Position numbers and translations under genes: made by a program. The notes under the pieces are model-generated. The model did no database searches, had not been told where the DNA came from, and saw only the letters and a list, made by a program, of their open reading frames with translations. A DNA stretch of 62,347 bases, taken from the NCBI GenBank assembly GCA_900552385.1, contig URZI01000010.1, positions 1 through 62,347 on the forward strand, given 5' to 3'. The stretch comes from an uncultured Collinsella sp. (lineage in GTDB: Bacteria > Actinomycetota > Coriobacteriia > Coriobacteriales > Coriobacteriaceae). This document shows, in pieces, positions 32,836 to 43,451 of the stretch (position 1 is the first letter of the stretch; each line of letters begins with the position of its first letter).

Positions 32836-32896
32836 GCGCCGGGCGGGTCCCGGCGCGTCTCCCACGCTCGTTCAGTCTCTAGGCACCCAAGGTGCC
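32836..32896 (+). other. Two hairpins between nusA and infB
   Basis: GCGCCGGG (32836-32843) pairs with CCCGGCGC (32849-32856), and GGCACC (32882-32887) pairs with GGTGCC (32891-32896). Neither has a T-run, so they are more likely processing or partial-termination structures within the operon. Confidence 0.45.
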
Positions 32897-32917
32897 AGAA
32901 AGGGTAGGTGAAGTCAT

Positions 32918-35632
32918 ATGGCAAAAGTCCGTGTGTCCACCCTGGCCAAAGAGTTCGGCATGACCTCCAAGGAACTGATGGGTCATCTCGCCGATATGAA
33001 GATTCCCGCTAAGTCCGCTTCCTCCACCTTGGAGGACGCTTATGTCGCTATGGTCCGCAAGCAGCTCGCCTCGGTGATCGAGGCCCGCGCTCAGGAAGTC
33101 GAGGCCGCTAAGCAGGCCGAGGAGCAGGCGGCTGCCGCCGAGGAGGCTGCACGCGCCGCCGAGGCCGAGCGCGAGCGCATCGCCGCCGAGAAGGCACGCG
33201 AGGAGGAGCGCCGCCAGTTTGCCGCAGCCCAGGCTGCCGAGGAGGCCGCCCGCGCCGAGGCCGAGGCCAAGAAGAAAGCTGAGCAGGAGCGCCTCGCCCG
33301 CGAGAAGGAGGAGGCTGCCCGCGAGGCCCAGCGCCGTGCCGTTCCCGCTTCCGACTCCGGTTCGCGCTTCCGTTCGCTGCTCGACCAGATCGCCGCACAG
33401 GAGACCGTGCTCAAGGAGAAGAAGGACGCCGAGGACAAGGCCAAGGCCGAGCGCGCCGCCGAGCGCGGCAACCGTCGTGGCGGTAACAACGACCGCCGCG
33501 GTGGCCGTCGTAACGATCGCAACGCTTCCGACAACAACTCCGAGCGCAACGCCTCCGAGAGCCGTCCGCACAGCCATCGCACCAACGCCAGCAACAACGT
33601 CGCTGCTGGCATTGACTTCCCCAACCCCGATAAACAGGGCAAGGGCAAGAAGCGCAAGGGCGGTCACAACAACGAAGAGGACCACTACAGCCGCATGGCT
33701 CGCGAGGCCGAGGAGTACAGCCGCGAGAAGGTGCTCGAGGAGGCTCGTGCTGCCGTCGAGGAGGCCTCTCGCGAGTCCACCGGTCGCCGCAAGAAGCGCA
33801 AGGAGAAGCGCGAGCGCGAGGCTGCCAAGGCGCAGGAGGAGCGCAAGATAGAGGAGGCGCTGGCCCAGGGCGTGAACCCCGAGGACCTCGACGCCATCAA
33901 GGTCTCCCAGGGCGTTACCGTCCAGGAGCTTGCCGAGGCGCTCGACGTTCCGGCCAACGACATCATCAAGCGCCTGTTCCTGCTTGGTACGCCGCTCACC
34001 ATGACGCAGTCCATGTCCGACGACCTCGTCGAGCTCGTCGCCGACGACCTGGGTCGTCAGATCAAGATCATCACCCCCGAGGAGGAGAACACCTTCTCGT
34101 TCTATGACGATCCCGCCGACCTTAAGCCGCGCGCCCCGGTCGTCACCGTCATGGGCCACGTCGACCACGGCAAGACGTCGCTGCTCGACGCCATCCGTCA
34201 CACCGGCGTTGCTGCCGGCGAGGCGGGCGGCATTACGCAGGCCATCGGCGCTTCGCAGGTCATGATCAACGACCGCAAGATCACCTTCATCGATACCCCG
34301 GGCCACGCCACCTTTACGGCTATGCGTGCCCGTGGCGCCAAGGTGACCGACATCGTCATTCTGATCGTGGCTGCCGACGACGGCGTCATGCCCCAGACCG
34401 TCGAGTCGATCAACCACGCCAAGGCCGCCGGCGTACCCATCGTCGTCGCCGTCAACAAGATCGATAAGCCGGGCGCCAACCCCGACCGTGTGCGTCAGGA
34501 GCTCACCGAGTACGGAGTCATCCCCGAGGAGTGGGGCGGACAGAACATGTTCGTCAACATCTCGGCTAAGCAGAAGATCGGTATCGACGAACTTCTGGAG
34601 ACCGTGCTGCTCCAGGCCGACGTGCTCGAGCTCAAGGCCAACCCGGACACCTTTGCCTCCGGCAACGTCCTCGAGGCCAAGCTCGACAAGGGCCGCGGCT
34701 CGGTCGCTACCGTGCTCGTGACCCGCGGTACCCTGCACGTGGGCGATACGCTGGTCGCCGGCCTTACCTACGGCCGCGTCCGCGCCATGCTCGACCCCAA
34801 GGGCCGCGCCGTCACCGAGGCCGGTCCCTCCGACGCCGTCGAGATTTTGGGCCTGCAGTCCGTGCCCAACGCCGGCGACGAGTTCCGCGTGTTCGAGGAC
34901 GAGCGCGAGGCACGCGCCCTGGCCGACGAGCGTTCGCTGAAGGCCCGTATCGAGGAGCAGAGCCGCGTGAAGCACGTCACGCTCGAGAACCTCTTCGAGA
35001 CCATCGCCGACGCTGAGGTCAAGGAGCTCAACCTGATCATCAAGGCCGACGTCCAGGGTTCCATCGAGGCTCTTCAGGACTCGCTCGACAAGATGGATCA
35101 GTCCGAGGTCCGCATCAACACGATCCACTCCGCCGTTGGCGCCATCAACGAGACCGACGTCGTCCTGGCCGACGCCTCCAACGCCATCATCATCGGCTTT
35201 GGCGTCCGTCCCGACGGTAAGGCTCGCTCCGCCGCCGAGCGCGAGGGCGTCGAGATCCGTTGCTACGACGTCATCTACAAGTGCCTCGAGGAGCTCGACG
35301 CCGCCCGTATCGGCATGCTCAAGCCCACCGAGGTCGAGGTCGCCACGGGTACCGCGACCGTCCTGGACACCTTCAAGGTGCCCAAAGTCGGTATCGCCGC
35401 CGGTGTCCGCGTCGAGGAGGGCGAGATCGCCGCGACCGATTCCGTGCGTCTGGTGCGCGACGGCATCGTGGTCTTCAACGGCAAGATCGCCTCGATGCGC
35501 CACTACAAGGACGAGGCCAAGAGCCTCAAGAGCGGTTCCGAGGGCGGTATTGGCCTGGAGAACTTCCAGGACATCAAGCCCGGCGACCAGATCGAGGGCT
35601 ACCGCATCGACCAGGTTGCCCGTACCGAGTAG
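32918..35632 (+). CDS. infB: Translation initiation factor IF-2
   Basis: 904 residues from ATG 32918. An IF2-N domain (VSTLAKEFGMTSKELMGHLA) is followed by a long Ala/Glu/Arg-rich coiled segment (about 45-150) and an Arg/Asn/Gly-rich stretch (about 175-250), then a second IF2-N domain (QGVTVQELAEALDVPANDII). The GTPase begins at GHVDHGKT (413-420) with DTPGHATFTAMRARG and NKIDKPGANP. Domains II-IV are complete to the C-terminus. It positions initiator tRNA on the 30S subunit and promotes subunit joining. Confidence 0.96.
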   Translation: MAKVRVSTLAKEFGMTSKELMGHLADMKIPAKSASSTLEDAYVAMVRKQLASVIEARAQEVEAAKQAEEQAAAAEEAARAAEAERERIAAEKAREEERRQFAAAQAAEEAARAEAEAKKKAEQERLAREKEEAAREAQRRAVPASDSGSRFRSLLDQIAAQETVLKEKKDAEDKAKAERAAERGNRRGGNNDRRGGRRNDRNASDNNSERNASESRPHSHRTNASNNVAAGIDFPNPDKQGKGKKRKGGHNNEEDHYSRMAREAEEYSREKVLEEARAAVEEASRESTGRRKKRKEKREREAAKAQEERKIEEALAQGVNPEDLDAIKVSQGVTVQELAEALDVPANDIIKRLFLLGTPLTMTQSMSDDLVELVADDLGRQIKIITPEEENTFSFYDDPADLKPRAPVVTVMGHVDHGKTSLLDAIRHTGVAAGEAGGITQAIGASQVMINDRKITFIDTPGHATFTAMRARGAKVTDIVILIVAADDGVMPQTVESINHAKAAGVPIVVAVNKIDKPGANPDRVRQELTEYGVIPEEWGGQNMFVNISAKQKIGIDELLETVLLQADVLELKANPDTFASGNVLEAKLDKGRGSVATVLVTRGTLHVGDTLVAGLTYGRVRAMLDPKGRAVTEAGPSDAVEILGLQSVPNAGDEFRVFEDEREARALADERSLKARIEEQSRVKHVTLENLFETIADAEVKELNLIIKADVQGSIEALQDSLDKMDQSEVRINTIHSAVGAINETDVVLADASNAIIIGFGVRPDGKARSAAEREGVEIRCYDVIYKCLEELDAARIGMLKPTEVEVATGTATVLDTFKVPKVGIAAGVRVEEGEIAATDSVRLVRDGIVVFNGKIASMRHYKDEAKSLKSGSEGGIGLENFQDIKPGDQIEGYRIDQVARTE

Positions 35633-35643
35633 GGGGTAGCGCT

Positions 35644-36054
35644 ATGAAGCAAACACAGGCAACCCGCCGACTGGGCGAGCAGCTTCGCGAGAAGCTCGGT
35701 TATATCCTGCTCTTTGAGGTTTCCGATCCGCGTCTCGACCTGGTTACTTTGACCGCGGTCGAAGTCGCGGTGGACCGTTCGTTCGCGCGCGTGTACGTGT
35801 CGTGCGATGCGAGCCGCTACGACGAGGTCATGGAGGCGCTCGCTAGCGCTAAGGGCCGTATTCGCAGCCTGTTGGCTCGCTCGCTCGATTGGCGTGTTAC
35901 GCCCGAGCTCGATTTTCGCATCGATCGCTCGACCGATGAGGCCGAGCGCATCACGCGTGCGCTGGAAAACGTTCCCGCCACGCTTGCGATCGAAAAGGAC
36001 GAGGACGGCTATCCGATAGCGGATGCCGCCCAGGAGGCAGCTTTAGATGACTAA
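35644..36054 (+). CDS. rbfA: Ribosome-binding factor A
   Basis: 136 residues from ATG 35644, 11 bp after infB. RbfA aids 16S rRNA 5'-end processing and 30S maturation in the cold. The KH-like fold is seen in TRRLGEQLREKLGYILLFEV, SDPRLDLVTLTAVEVAVDRS, ARVYVSCDA and WRVTPELDFRIDRSTDEAER. Its stop overlaps the next start by eight bases. Confidence 0.93.
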   Translation: MKQTQATRRLGEQLREKLGYILLFEVSDPRLDLVTLTAVEVAVDRSFARVYVSCDASRYDEVMEALASAKGRIRSLLARSLDWRVTPELDFRIDRSTDEAERITRALENVPATLAIEKDEDGYPIADAAQEAALDD

Positions 36055-37090
36055 TTCCGCCGACCTCGCCTCGTGCGAGTCTGCAGATATTCAGCGACGC
36101 ATCCTCGAGCTCATTGAGGGTGCGTCCTCCATTGCGATTTCGGGACATACTTCTCCCGATGGCGACGCCTTGGGCTCCGTATTGGGTCTGGGCCTTTCGC
36201 TCATGAAGTTTTTCCCCAACAAGGACATTGCGCTGCTGCTGGCAGACGATGACCCGGTTCCGCGTATCTACCGCTTTATGGAAGGCTCCGATCGCCTGGT
36301 GCCGGCATCTGCGTACGCCGGCAATCCTGACCTGTTCATCTCGGTGGACGTACCGGTCGTCGAGCGCCTCAATAATTCTGCCGAGGTGCTTCGTCGCTCC
36401 AAGCATGTGGTGTGCTTCGATCATCATCCGGCGCGCGAGGAGTTTGCCGAGCTCAGTCTGAGGCGCGTCGATGCCGCGGCCTGCGCCATGATCATCGACC
36501 GTTTCTTGGACAATTGCGGCATTGTCGCACGTGACGGCGTCGCGACCTGCTTGCTGTGCGGCTTGGTGACCGACACCGGTCGTTTCCAGTACCAGAACGC
36601 CGATGCTGCCGCGTTCCATGCTGCTTCGCGTCTGGTGGCGCATGGCGCCAATCCGGCTCGTGTCGCACTCGAGGTCTATCAGAGCATGCGCGTCGAGTTT
36701 TTGCACCTCAAGTCCATTGTCATGGGCCGTATCAAGACGGTCGCGCACGGGCGCGTGGCGTATAGCTATGCTTTCCAGAGCGACCTTGAGGCCTGCGGCG
36801 TCACCTCGGATGAATGTGACGGTCTGGTCGATGTGGTGCGTTCGGTGATGGGCGTCGAGGTCTGCCTGTTCTTAAAGGGCATCGACGGCGATACCAAGGT
36901 GCGCGGCAACCTGCGCTCCAAGGGTGACCTCGATGTGTCCGAGATCGCTGCCAACTTTGGCGGTGGCGGGCATCATGCCGCCGCCGGCTTTTCCAACAAC
37001 GGAACAATTCGCGAGACGCTCGCCGTGGCACTTCCCATGCTGGCCGAGCTGGTGGGGGAGGATCCCGCTTCGGTGACCGTTGAGCTTTAA
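36047..37090 (+). CDS. nrnA: DHH/DHHA1 phosphoesterase (NrnA-type)
   Basis: 347 residues. The bifunctional nanoRNase/pAp-phosphatase class shows metal motifs SGHTSPDGDALGS (H34, D38, D40), the DHH motif D125-H126-H127 (CFDHHPAREEF), LLCGLVTDTGRFQYQ and the C-terminal DHHA1 signature GGGGHHAAAGF. It would degrade 2-5 nt RNAs and dephosphorylate 3'-phosphoadenosine 5'-phosphate. Here between rbfA and truB as in many Firmicutes and actinobacteria. Confidence 0.92.
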   Translation: MTNSADLASCESADIQRRILELIEGASSIAISGHTSPDGDALGSVLGLGLSLMKFFPNKDIALLLADDDPVPRIYRFMEGSDRLVPASAYAGNPDLFISVDVPVVERLNNSAEVLRRSKHVVCFDHHPAREEFAELSLRRVDAAACAMIIDRFLDNCGIVARDGVATCLLCGLVTDTGRFQYQNADAAAFHAASRLVAHGANPARVALEVYQSMRVEFLHLKSIVMGRIKTVAHGRVAYSYAFQSDLEACGVTSDECDGLVDVVRSVMGVEVCLFLKGIDGDTKVRGNLRSKGDLDVSEIAANFGGGGHHAAAGFSNNGTIRETLAVALPMLAELVGEDPASVTVEL

Positions 37091-37105
37091 CTTTTTGGAT
37101 GGTAC

Positions 37106-38038
37106 ATGGCTCGTCGTACGCCTTCTCAACTGAATATGCTGCTCGCCGTCGATAAGCCGGTGGGCTGCTCGTCCCACGATGTGGTCTCGCAATGCCGACG
37201 CGCCCTCCATGAGCGGCGCGTCGGCCATGCCGGCACGCTCGACCCCATGGCATCCGGCGTCATGGTGGTGGGCGTGGGCCAGGCTACTCGTCTGCTGGGC
37301 ATGCTAACCCTCGATACCAAAAGCTATGTCGCCGACATCTCGTTTGGCGCCGAGACCAATACCGATGATGCGGAGGGCGAGGCGGTCCGCACGGTGGCTG
37401 TTGCCAACGAGCTCCGCGATCCTGCCTATGCTCGTGAGCGCTTGGCCGCCATGCTGGGCCCGCAGATGCAGGTGCCGCCGGCGTTTTCTGCTATCTCGGT
37501 CAATGGCGTTCGCGCCTACAAGTCTGCTCGCGAGGGCAATGCGGTGGACCTACCTCCGCGCCCCGTCGAGGTCTATGCCGCCGACCTGATCGCCGTGGGC
37601 GGCGAAGGTGATACGTGTGTGTGGACCGTGGCGTTCTCGGTGAGCAAGGGCACCTATATCCGTGCGCTCGCTCGCGACCTGGGCCGCGCTTGCGATAGCG
37701 CCGCGCATATTTCCGCGCTGCGCCGCACGGCTTCCGGTGTTGTTTCCATTGGCGCTTGTCATGCGGTCGAGGAGCTTTCTCCCGAGTCCGCGGCTGGCTT
37801 TGCCCTGGATCCCATTGCGGCCCTGGGCGCCACACGTGTTGACTTGCCGGGCAATCTTGCCGACGACCTGCTCTGCGGCCGACGCATTCCCGTTGAGCGT
37901 GCGCTTGCCGATTTCGATTCCTCGAAGGCGCCGTTTGCGTTGGTGCTCGATGGGGGACTCAAGGCGCTCGCCCGCATTGAGGGCGGCCGCTTTGTCATGG
38001 AGCACGTGTTTCCGCAGGCAATCGGCGGTGTTCGATGA
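37106..38038 (+). CDS. truB: tRNA pseudouridine-55 synthase
   Basis: 310 residues. Makes pseudouridine 55 in the T-loop of tRNAs. Motifs: LLAVDKPVGCSSHDVV, then GHAGTLDPMASGVMVV with catalytic Asp46, and VSKGTYIRALARDLGRA. A complete C-terminal region ends overlapping ribF (ATGA). ATG 37106 has GGATGG upstream. Confidence 0.95.
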   Translation: MARRTPSQLNMLLAVDKPVGCSSHDVVSQCRRALHERRVGHAGTLDPMASGVMVVGVGQATRLLGMLTLDTKSYVADISFGAETNTDDAEGEAVRTVAVANELRDPAYARERLAAMLGPQMQVPPAFSAISVNGVRAYKSAREGNAVDLPPRPVEVYAADLIAVGGEGDTCVWTVAFSVSKGTYIRALARDLGRACDSAAHISALRRTASGVVSIGACHAVEELSPESAAGFALDPIAALGATRVDLPGNLADDLLCGRRIPVERALADFDSSKAPFALVLDGGLKALARIEGGRFVMEHVFPQAIGGVR

Positions 38039-39042
38039 TGTTGTCCGCTCGCGAGCTCGCGCGTGTCTTTTTCGCGGGCGAGTCGGACGAGGCTCGCATC
38101 GTTGCTGCCGATACGTTTGATGAGTGTGAGCACTTGGGTGCCGCTTCAATCGCCATTGGCGTGTTCGACGGCGTTCACCGTGGACACCAGGAACTCATCC
38201 AAGCGCTTGTCCGTGATGCCCGTGCCCATGGCTGCAAGGCGGTCGTAGTTACCTTCGATCCCGACCCGGACGTCGTGGTGAGCCCTTCGCCCGCTCAAAA
38301 ATTGATGACGACGGCCGACCGTCTGCATGCCCTGGCTCAAACTGGGGTCGATGCGGTGGTGGCCGTTCCCTTTACGCCTGAGGTTGCGGCGCTTGACCAT
38401 GTTGCTTTTCTCTCGCTGGTGTCGCGTCTGGTCGACATTCGATCGATTCGCGTTGGCAGCGACTTTAGGCTGGGTCGTGGCGGTGCTTCTGGTGTTGCCG
38501 AGATGCGCTCCTGGGGTTCCGAGCACGGCGTTGACGTGTATGGTCACGACCTGCTTTGCGAGGGCGGTGAGGCCATTTGCGCCACCCGCATTCGTCATGA
38601 GCTGGGACAGGGCCATGTGAAGCTTGCTGCTGGGTTACTCGGCCGTCCGTATATGGTGCGTGGCGGTGTTATTCGCGGCCGTCACGAGGGTTCTGGCATG
38701 GGCTTTCCCACGGCAAACTTGCAGATTCCCGACGGCATTCAGGTGCCAGCCGATGGCGTGTATGAGGGTCTGGTGCTGGTCGATGACACCGCGTGGCCCG
38801 CTGCTGTGAACGTCGGCCTGCCGCCAACGTATGCTGACGATGCGGCATCTGCGCATCTCGAGGCTAATTTAATTGGTTATACGGGCGACCTGTACGGCGC
38901 TTCCGTTTCGCTGGCGTTTACGCGCTGGCTGCGTCCCTCGCGTGTGTTCGATTCACTGGATGAGTTGATCGCGACCGTCGAGGGTAATATCGAGGATATT
39001 CGTCACAACTTGGGCGATCAGGGGGTGAGCATCCGTGATTAG
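38035..39042 (+). CDS. ribF: Bifunctional riboflavin kinase / FAD synthetase
   Basis: 335 residues. N-terminal FMN adenylyltransferase with the nucleotidyltransferase motif GVFDGVHRGH (42-51) and GSDFRLGRGGASG near residue 143; C-terminal riboflavin kinase from about 195 with RGGVIRGRHEGSGMGFPTAN and the family's L-R segment (FTRWLRPSRVFDSLDELI). Converts riboflavin to FMN and FAD. Overlaps truB by four bases and dnaG by eight. Confidence 0.94.
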   Translation: MMLSARELARVFFAGESDEARIVAADTFDECEHLGAASIAIGVFDGVHRGHQELIQALVRDARAHGCKAVVVTFDPDPDVVVSPSPAQKLMTTADRLHALAQTGVDAVVAVPFTPEVAALDHVAFLSLVSRLVDIRSIRVGSDFRLGRGGASGVAEMRSWGSEHGVDVYGHDLLCEGGEAICATRIRHELGQGHVKLAAGLLGRPYMVRGGVIRGRHEGSGMGFPTANLQIPDGIQVPADGVYEGLVLVDDTAWPAAVNVGLPPTYADDAASAHLEANLIGYTGDLYGASVSLAFTRWLRPSRVFDSLDELIATVEGNIEDIRHNLGDQGVSIRD

Positions 39043-41143
39043 CGATGAGGAAAAAGACCAGGTACGCGCTGCGTCTGACCTGGTTGCCATCGTGCAGGAA
39101 ACGGTCGAGCTCAAGCCTCGCGGCCATGAGTTTTGGGGATGCTGCCCCTTCCATGGCGAGAAGACGCCGTCCTTCCACATTATCCCCGCCACGCAGGTGT
39201 GGCATTGCTTTGGTTGCGGCGAGGGTGGCGACGTTTTCACGTATATCATGAAGCGCGAGAACCTGAGCTTTCCCGAGTCAATCCGTTACTTGGCCGATCG
39301 CGCGGGTATTGAGCTGCATGACACCGGAGATCGCCGCGAGCGCGGCACCAAGCGTGCCCGCATCTACGATCTGTGCGCCGAGACCGCCCAGTTCTACCAC
39401 ACCATGCTCATGCGCGGTAAGGACGGCCGTCCGCGCGAGTACTTTGCCAGCCGCGGCATGGGCGGCGACGTCTGCCGCCGCTACTGCCTGGGCTTTGCAC
39501 CGGGCCGTAACGCGCTGGTGTCGCACCTGTCCCAGGCGGGTTTTACCCCGCAGGAGATGATCGACGCCAACGTTGCCGTGAGTCGCGGGCGCGGGCAGCT
39601 TGCCGACCGCTTTTACGACCGCGTGATGTTCCCCATCTTTGACGAGCAGGGTCACAACATTGCCTTTGGCGGTCGCATTATGGGCGACGGCCAGCCTAAG
39701 TATCTCAACACCGCCGAGACGAGCGTGTTTCATAAAAAGCGAAACCTCTACGGCTTTAATTGGGCCAAGGAGTTTATCGTCGCGCAGGATACCGCCATCG
39801 TGGTAGAGGGCTATACCGATTGCATCGCCTGCTGGGAGGCGGGGATTAAAAACGTTGTCGCCACGCTGGGCACCGCCCTCACGGAGCATCACGTCAAGAC
39901 GCTCACTCGCTTTGCCAAGCGCATCGTGTATATGTTCGACGGCGATGCAGCGGGCCAGAAGGCCGCCCGTCGCGCGATTCAGTTTATCGAGCAGGATTCC
40001 ATGGACCTGCGCTGCGTGGTGCTCCCCGACGGCAACGACCCCATGGAGTTCATCACCGCACATGGTGGCGAGGCACTGCAGACGCGCATCGACGCTGCCG
40101 AGCCGCTTATGGACTTTGTCTACCGTTCGCTGCAGGAGTCGAGTGACATCACCACGCCGGGCGGTCGCGCTAAGGCGCTGGAAGATGCGCTGACGCTTAT
40201 CTATCCGTTGCGCAACAGCTATATGATCGACACGTACTTTATCCAGATTGCCGATCTGCTGGGTTTGGATCTGGAGACGGTGCGCGCGAGCTCGGGTCGT
40301 GTGTTTCGCGATGTCGCCAAGCGCGAGGATGCGGAACGACGTCGTGAGCAGAACTATGAGCGCCAGCGGGCACAGACTGAGCGGTCCGGTAGCGCGGGCG
40401 GTCGGGCGTCGGGTTCTCGCGATGCCGGTCGCGGTGCTTGGGCATCGGGCGCGACGCCGCCGGTGTCCGCGCCGGTCGAAGAAGAGCCGTACGACTACGT
40501 CCCGCTCGATGCCTACGGCGCCGCGCCCGTGGAGGTCGTCGACGACCTGCCGCCGATCGATGTGCCTGATGGTATGGGCGCTGTGCCTGTGGCTGACGGT
40601 TCGGGCGCACCGGCTACGGCGGCGCCGATGGTTCTTACCGATCTTGAGCGCAAGTCCTTGGCAGGGGAGCGCGAGCTGTTGACGATGCTCACGAGCTACC
40701 CCGACCTGTTCCGCACGTATGCCGACCGCATCTGCTCCATCAAGTGGGTTGACCCGCGTCACGAGTCCATTGCATGGGCCGTTCTGGCAACGCCGCCGGG
40801 AACCGATCCTGCAGCCTGCATGGATGCGGCGCGCTCAGTGTGTCCCGATGCGGCAACGCTTGTGAGTGCCGGGCGCATCTCCGCGACGAGCAAGCACCCC
40901 ACCGAGACGAACATCGTGTTTATGCTTGATACGCTTGAGCTCTACACCATCAAGCGTCGCATGCGTGCCGCACAGGCCAAGCTGCGCCAGGACCGTTCAC
41001 TCGATGATGAGGCCCGTCGCGCGCTGACCGTGCAGGCCGCGCAGGATTCGCAACGTCAACGCGAACTGCAAAAGTCGATCGGCGGCGTGGCGGACCCGTT
41101 CCGTTTGATCGGCCTGGAGGCCGCGGGCACCGAACAAGCCTAG
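39035..41143 (+). CDS. dnaG: DNA primase
   Basis: 702 residues from GTG 39035 (AGGGGGTGA upstream), overlapping ribF. The zinc finger is CPFH...CFGC (C37, H40, C58, C61). The RNA polymerase core has YLGFAPGR-like and FGGRIMGDGQPKYLNTAET segments; the TOPRIM motif is IVVEGYTDCI near 252-261, with YMFDGDAAGQKAARRA. A low-complexity linker of about 90 residues (440-530; Gly/Ser/Pro/Asp-rich) separates this from the C-terminal DnaB-binding domain. Synthesises primers for replication. Together with downstream rpoD it resembles a macromolecular-synthesis operon without rpsU. Confidence 0.95.
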   Translation: MISDEEKDQVRAASDLVAIVQETVELKPRGHEFWGCCPFHGEKTPSFHIIPATQVWHCFGCGEGGDVFTYIMKRENLSFPESIRYLADRAGIELHDTGDRRERGTKRARIYDLCAETAQFYHTMLMRGKDGRPREYFASRGMGGDVCRRYCLGFAPGRNALVSHLSQAGFTPQEMIDANVAVSRGRGQLADRFYDRVMFPIFDEQGHNIAFGGRIMGDGQPKYLNTAETSVFHKKRNLYGFNWAKEFIVAQDTAIVVEGYTDCIACWEAGIKNVVATLGTALTEHHVKTLTRFAKRIVYMFDGDAAGQKAARRAIQFIEQDSMDLRCVVLPDGNDPMEFITAHGGEALQTRIDAAEPLMDFVYRSLQESSDITTPGGRAKALEDALTLIYPLRNSYMIDTYFIQIADLLGLDLETVRASSGRVFRDVAKREDAERRREQNYERQRAQTERSGSAGGRASGSRDAGRGAWASGATPPVSAPVEEEPYDYVPLDAYGAAPVEVVDDLPPIDVPDGMGAVPVADGSGAPATAAPMVLTDLERKSLAGERELLTMLTSYPDLFRTYADRICSIKWVDPRHESIAWAVLATPPGTDPAACMDAARSVCPDAATLVSAGRISATSKHPTETNIVFMLDTLELYTIKRRMRAAQAKLRQDRSLDDEARRALTVQAAQDSQRQRELQKSIGGVADPFRLIGLEAAGTEQA

Positions 41144-41253
41144 ATGTTGTGGTCAACCAGCGTATTCTCGCCTATATCCAGTCTTCTTTTTGGGTATAGA
41201 CGTCAATGTGTGTGCTAAAGTATTGAGTCCTGTGGACTATGAAGGGAGAATCT

Positions 41254-42609
<1,356 letters not shown>

Positions 42610-42620
42610 TCAAGCAAGAG

Positions 42621-42653
42621 GCGCCCTCAAGCACATCCGCTTGGGGGCGCTTT
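42621..42653 (+). terminator. Terminator after rpoD
   Basis: GCGCCCTCAAGC (42621-42632) pairs with GCTTGGGGGCGC (42639-42650) with one mismatch, then TTTC. Confidence 0.82.
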
Positions 42654-42661
42654 CATGTAGA

Positions 42662-42709
42662 CATTGGGGACGTTCTTGAATGACTGGTCGTTTAAGAACG
42701 TCCCCAATG
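42662..42709. repeat. 48-bp palindromic element
   Basis: CATTGGGGACGTTCTT (42662-42677) is repeated inverted at 42694-42709 (AAGAACGTCCCCAATG), and after one mismatch pairing continues with AA/TT. It follows the rpoD terminator closely and has no T-run. The GGGGACGTTC core is of the kind found repeatedly between genes in related gut actinobacteria, though I cannot count copies here. Confidence 0.65.
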
Positions 42710-42739
42710 ACTGGGTCGGAAAATTTCTTAAAAAAGTTC

Positions 42740-42767
42740 TTGCCCTGAGCTGATTCGTCCGTATAAT
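42740..42767 (+). promoter_or_regulatory. Promoter of tRNA-Asn
   Basis: TTGCCC (42740-42745) and a perfect TATAAT (42762-42767) are separated by 16 bases; the tRNA begins 31 bp after the -10. Confidence 0.85.
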
Positions 42768-42797
42768 AAACTTCGTTGCTTGAGAGCATGCACCTAT

Positions 42798-42872
42798 TCC
42801 TCGGTAGCTCAATGGTAGAGCACGCGGCTGTTAACCGCGCTGTTGTAGGTTCGAGTCCTACCCGGGGAGCCA
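42798..42872 (+). tRNA. tRNA-Asn (GTT)
   Basis: 75-nt cloverleaf with encoded CCA. The acceptor stem TCCTCGG pairs with CCGGGGA, discriminator G. D arm is AGCTCAATGGTAGAGC, the anticodon arm CGCGGCTGTTAACCGCG carries GTT, and the T arm holds GGTTCGAGTCC. GTT reads AAC/AAU, asparagine. Confidence 0.97.
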
Positions 42873-42878
42873 GGTTGT

Positions 42879-42908
42879 AAAACCCGTCGCTTATGCGGCG
42901 GGTTTTTT
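42879..42908 (+). terminator. Terminator after tRNA-Asn
   Basis: AAACCCGTCGC pairs with GCGGCGGGTTT across TTAT (one mismatch), followed by a T-run to 42908. Confidence 0.88.
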
Positions 42909-43067
42909 CATGCCGCGATCGCCGTTCGCGAACGTTACCATATCAACATTTCGTGTCGAGGATGTAATCCCGAGGCCCGCCACCTCAACATGCCGCGGTC
43001 GTTGTAGAATATTGCAATGATTGCTCCCACGACATGGTGCCGCGAGCACCAAGAAAAGGAGATTCTT

Positions 43068-43424
43068 GTGTCTGAGACCATTAACGGCAGCCTGAGCGTC
43101 TCGAACGACGTTATTGCCGATATTGCCGGTTATGCCGCGATGACGTGCTATGGCGTTGTCGGTATGGCTGAGCAGCTCCAGGGCGCCGAGAGCGTGCGCC
43201 TGCTTGCCGGTCAGCGCCTCCGCAAGGGCGTGCTTGTCTCCGCCGACGAGAACGGCCTTACGGTCGATCTTCACGTCGTGCTCGAGAACGGCGTCAACAT
43301 GAAGTCCGTCTGCCACAATCTTTCGAGCTCCGTTGCCTTCACTCTGCAGGAGATCGCCCAGATCGATCCCGCCAGCCTTAAGATCGGCATCCATATCGAC
43401 GCGCTCAAGAGCCGTCTGAACTAG
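43068..43424 (+). CDS. Asp23/Gls24 family envelope stress protein
   Basis: 118 residues from GTG 43068 (AGGAG six bases upstream). The family pattern is seen in GSLSVSNDVIADIAGYAAMT, then CYGVVGMAEQ, LTVDLHVVLENGVNMKSVCH and SSSVAFTLQEIAQIDPASLK. It corresponds to YloU of Bacillus subtilis, which sits just upstream of the fatty acid kinase gene there too. A role at the membrane in envelope homeostasis is likely. Confidence 0.9.
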   Translation: MSETINGSLSVSNDVIADIAGYAAMTCYGVVGMAEQLQGAESVRLLAGQRLRKGVLVSADENGLTVDLHVVLENGVNMKSVCHNLSSSVAFTLQEIAQIDPASLKIGIHIDALKSRLN

Positions 43425-43451
43425 CATCCGAAAACGGAGATTCAAATACCC

